From: an uncultured Pelagibacteraceae bacterium
GTDB taxonomy: Bacteria > Pseudomonadota > Alphaproteobacteria > Pelagibacterales > Pelagibacteraceae
Direction: 5' to 3'
Assembly (NCBI GenBank): GCA_902566945.1
Contig: CACFKZ010000008.1
Span: 1 to 38,432, forward strand
Length of the DNA: 38,432 nucleotides
Shown: in pieces, positions 36,528-38,432 of the stretch
Position numbering within the stretch: position 1 is the first letter of the stretch
Layout: every line of letters begins with the position of its first letter
Position numbers and translations under genes: made by a program
The notes under the pieces: generated by a model
What the model was told of the DNA's origin: nothing
Databases searched by the model: none
The model's input: only the letters and a program-made list of their open reading frames with translations

Positions 36528-38432
36528 TTAATTAAAATAACTATCTATTTGAACAGGCTCTTTTCTTAGAATGTATTTGTAAACATTGATATTTTCTAAA
36601 ACACGTTGGACATAATTTCTTGTTTCTTCAAATCTTATTTGTTCTATCCAATTTATATATGAAATTTGACCTTTGGATGGATCTCCATTAACTCTTCTCC
36701 ATGTCTTTACTCTATTTGGTCCTGCATTGTATGCAGCTATAGCAAATGGATAAACCCCATTATAATCATTTAGCAATCCATTAAAATAATACGACCCAAG
36801 TTTAATATTATATTCTGGATCAGTAGTTAAACGACTTAAATTGTAAGGAAGTTTTGCTTGTTTAGCTACAACTTTTGCAGTGTAACTCATGAGCTGCATC
36901 ATTCCTCTTGCACCAGCCCAACTGTTAGCTTTCAAATCAAATTCACTTTCCTGCCTAATTATAGCTAAAACGATTTCTTGTTTAGGCATTTGTTTATTGT
37001 TTACTACTTTAGGCGTTGCTATTACTGGGTAATTAAATTTATTATAAAACCTTTTTTCATAAGACGCTTTCTTTGAAATTTGAATCGCGAAATCATATCT
37101 TTCAACTGAGGTTGATAATTCTGCAGCTAAAACCTCACTTCCTTTTTCAATATCTAATTCAGCAAGATGTTTTAAAATATCTTTAGCATATAGGCTGGCG
37201 TCAAGTTCATGTAAAAGTATCACGTGTTTTATGAGTTTATTTTTTTTGAATTCTTTTTCAAAATCTTTATCAAAAAAACTTTCATCTTTAAGTTCAAAAT
37301 TTCCACCAGGATTAATTTTATTGAAAGCTAATTGACCATAGTAAGTCATTGGAAATTTTGATGCTTCAGTGAAATATTTGTTAGCAATTTCTTTTTCGTC
37401 AAGTTCTTCATAAGATACTCCAAGCCAATAAGCTCCTCTTGCCAAACTAATTGGGTAACCGACGTTATTGTAAAAGTTTTTAAAATGATTAATTGCATAT
37501 TCTGGAGACTTAAGAAATGTTAGCGCTATCCATCCAGAAAGCCATTCAGCTTCTGCAAATGATGGACCGGAAGATAAAGAATGTTCACTTGAAATCTTGT
37601 AAGCTGTTTTATATCTCTTTTTATAAATTAGACTTCTCGTGACACTTTCTCGTTGTTCCCACCATTTATCAGGTCTAACCATTTGAGATTCTGTTTTGTT
37701 TGCATTTTGATATAAAATTTCTAATGATCCATCTAATCTTCCTCTACGATTACGCCATCTTAATCTGTCAAACTCCAGACCTGGATCCTTTTTTAAAAAT
37801 TGTGGAACTTTTGCAATAGCATTATCGACACCATAAGAATTGCTCATCAAAATTTGTCTAGCATTATATAAAGCTCTATAGTCAGTTGGTAAATATTTTA
37901 ACATACGTTTTAAATCCCAATATTTTCTCTCCCAAGCTAGATGATCAGCTCTCTTAATATGATCATCCGAAGTGAGAAATTTTTTAAATTTAGCACGGTA
38001 ATAACCTAAATCATTTTTTCTTATTTCAGCTGTTTTCCAACCCTCTTTAACTAAATCTTGAACTTTATCTAATTTACCTTGTTCTAAATATGCTTCTGCT
38101 AATTTAATTTTACCAAGACCTCCTAATGGAGGATATTTCTCGAACCAATTAATTATTGATGTTGGAGAATTATTTCTTAAATATATTTTTTCTTCTGCCA
38201 AATATCTAATTCTATTAATTCTTGGATAATAATCATTTTGCTCAATAAATTTTTTATATTCATTAAATGATGCGCCATTTCTAGTTGTTTTTAAATACAT
38301 CCAAGTTATTAATTTTCTAAATTCACTATCTTTCACCTTTTGAGCACTTTTAAGAGCGCTGTTCCATTTTTTTGATTTTATGAATTTTATAGTCTCCTTT
38401 GCTCTAGCAAAATCTTTTTTGTTTAGAATTTT
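36528..38432 (-). CDS. slt: Soluble lytic murein transglycosylase (partial, runs off right edge)
   Basis: Slt cleaves the glycan strands of peptidoglycan in the periplasm, forming 1,6-anhydro products. The visible 634 residues include a long alpha-helical superhelix of repeat-like segments and a C-terminal SLT catalytic domain: IIRQESEFDLKANSWAGARGMMQLM with the catalytic Glu about 139 residues before the end, and IAAYNAGPNRVKTWRR. A GTG at 38336 is not the start: the frame stays open to the edge (FARAKETIKFIKSKKW) and matches the family, so the signal peptide is outside. Confidence 0.94.
   Translation of the reverse strand, partial: KILNKKDFARAKETIKFIKSKKWNSALKSAQKVKDSEFRKLITWMYLKTTRNGASFNEYKKFIEQNDYYPRINRIRYLAEEKIYLRNNSPTSIINWFEKYPPLGGLGKIKLAEAYLEQGKLDKVQDLVKEGWKTAEIRKNDLGYYRAKFKKFLTSDDHIKRADHLAWERKYWDLKRMLKYLPTDYRALYNARQILMSNSYGVDNAIAKVPQFLKKDPGLEFDRLRWRNRRGRLDGSLEILYQNANKTESQMVRPDKWWEQRESVTRSLIYKKRYKTAYKISSEHSLSSGPSFAEAEWLSGWIALTFLKSPEYAINHFKNFYNNVGYPISLARGAYWLGVSYEELDEKEIANKYFTEASKFPMTYYGQLAFNKINPGGNFELKDESFFDKDFEKEFKKNKLIKHVILLHELDASLYAKDILKHLAELDIEKGSEVLAAELSTSVERYDFAIQISKKASYEKRFYNKFNYPVIATPKVVNNKQMPKQEIVLAIIRQESEFDLKANSWAGARGMMQLMSYTAKVVAKQAKLPYNLSRLTTDPEYNIKLGSYYFNGLLNDYNGVYPFAIAAYNAGPNRVKTWRRVNGDPSKGQISYINWIEQIRFEETRNYVQRVLENINVYKYILRKEPVQIDSYFN

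Noticed and set aside
38336..38338. GTG as the start of the transglycosylase gene
   Set aside because: The frame continues open to the right edge with family-like sequence, so it is internal.

Overview
The window looks like a piece of a Pelagibacterales (SAR11) or closely related alphaproteobacterial genome. It is very AT-rich, with Lys/Ile/Asn-heavy proteins. It is extremely compact: many stop/start codons overlap and the largest gap is 124 bases. It also carries a TPP riboswitch in front of a sodium/solute symporter of the type proposed in SAR11 to import a thiamin precursor. The taxon is inferred from these traits; no phylogeny was run.

Region 1 (1-11336, all plus strand) is the fused S10-spc-alpha ribosomal cluster from the tail of rplD through rplQ, in the order rplW rplB rpsS rplV rpsC rplP rpmC rpsQ rplN rplX rplE rpsN rpsH rplF rplR rpsE rplO secY adk rpsM rpsK rpoA rplQ. 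rpmD (L30) is missing between rpsE and rplO. A good sigma70-type promoter overlaps the adk stop codon and should give rpsM-rpsK-rpoA-rplQ its own transcription start. Several ribosomal proteins have unusual low-complexity tails.

Region 2 (11348-18101) holds single genes on both strands: a 23S rRNA-type pseudouridine synthase, lipB, mgtE, panC, galU, a UDP-glucose 6-dehydrogenase and an aspartyl/asparaginyl beta-hydroxylase. galU and the dehydrogenase form a two-gene route from glucose-1-phosphate to UDP-glucuronate.

Region 3 (17265-24514, minus strand) reads ruvX, then pyrB-pyrC-plsY-topA-ridA-hydroxylase. The pyrC product lacks the zinc-binding His-x-His of active dihydroorotase and is probably a structural partner of PyrB. 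topA is broken by a one-base shift at a 7-base A run inside the TOPRIM domain.

Region 4 (24566-30701, plus strand) is gatC-gatA-gatB (tRNA-dependent amidation), an O-methyltransferase, a rhodanese-type tRNA hydroxylase and a MATE exporter, all tightly packed. A minus-strand amino-acid ABC permease plus binding protein follows (30687-32233), with no ATPase in sight.

Region 5 (32234-38432) has the regulatory highlights. umuD-umuC lies behind a strong promoter carrying an exact alphaproteobacterial LexA-type box (GAAC-N7-GAAC) and two perfect inverted repeats. A TPP riboswitch follows, whose closing helix appears able to pair with the start codon of the ThiV-like transporter. After that come a RarD-type permease, tRNA-Ser(GCT) and a lytic transglycosylase that runs off the right edge. 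There is no CRISPR array, rRNA gene, insertion sequence or prophage. I found no clear candidate for a wholly new multi-gene system; the most interesting signals are regulatory (riboswitch, SOS box) plus the topA frameshift.
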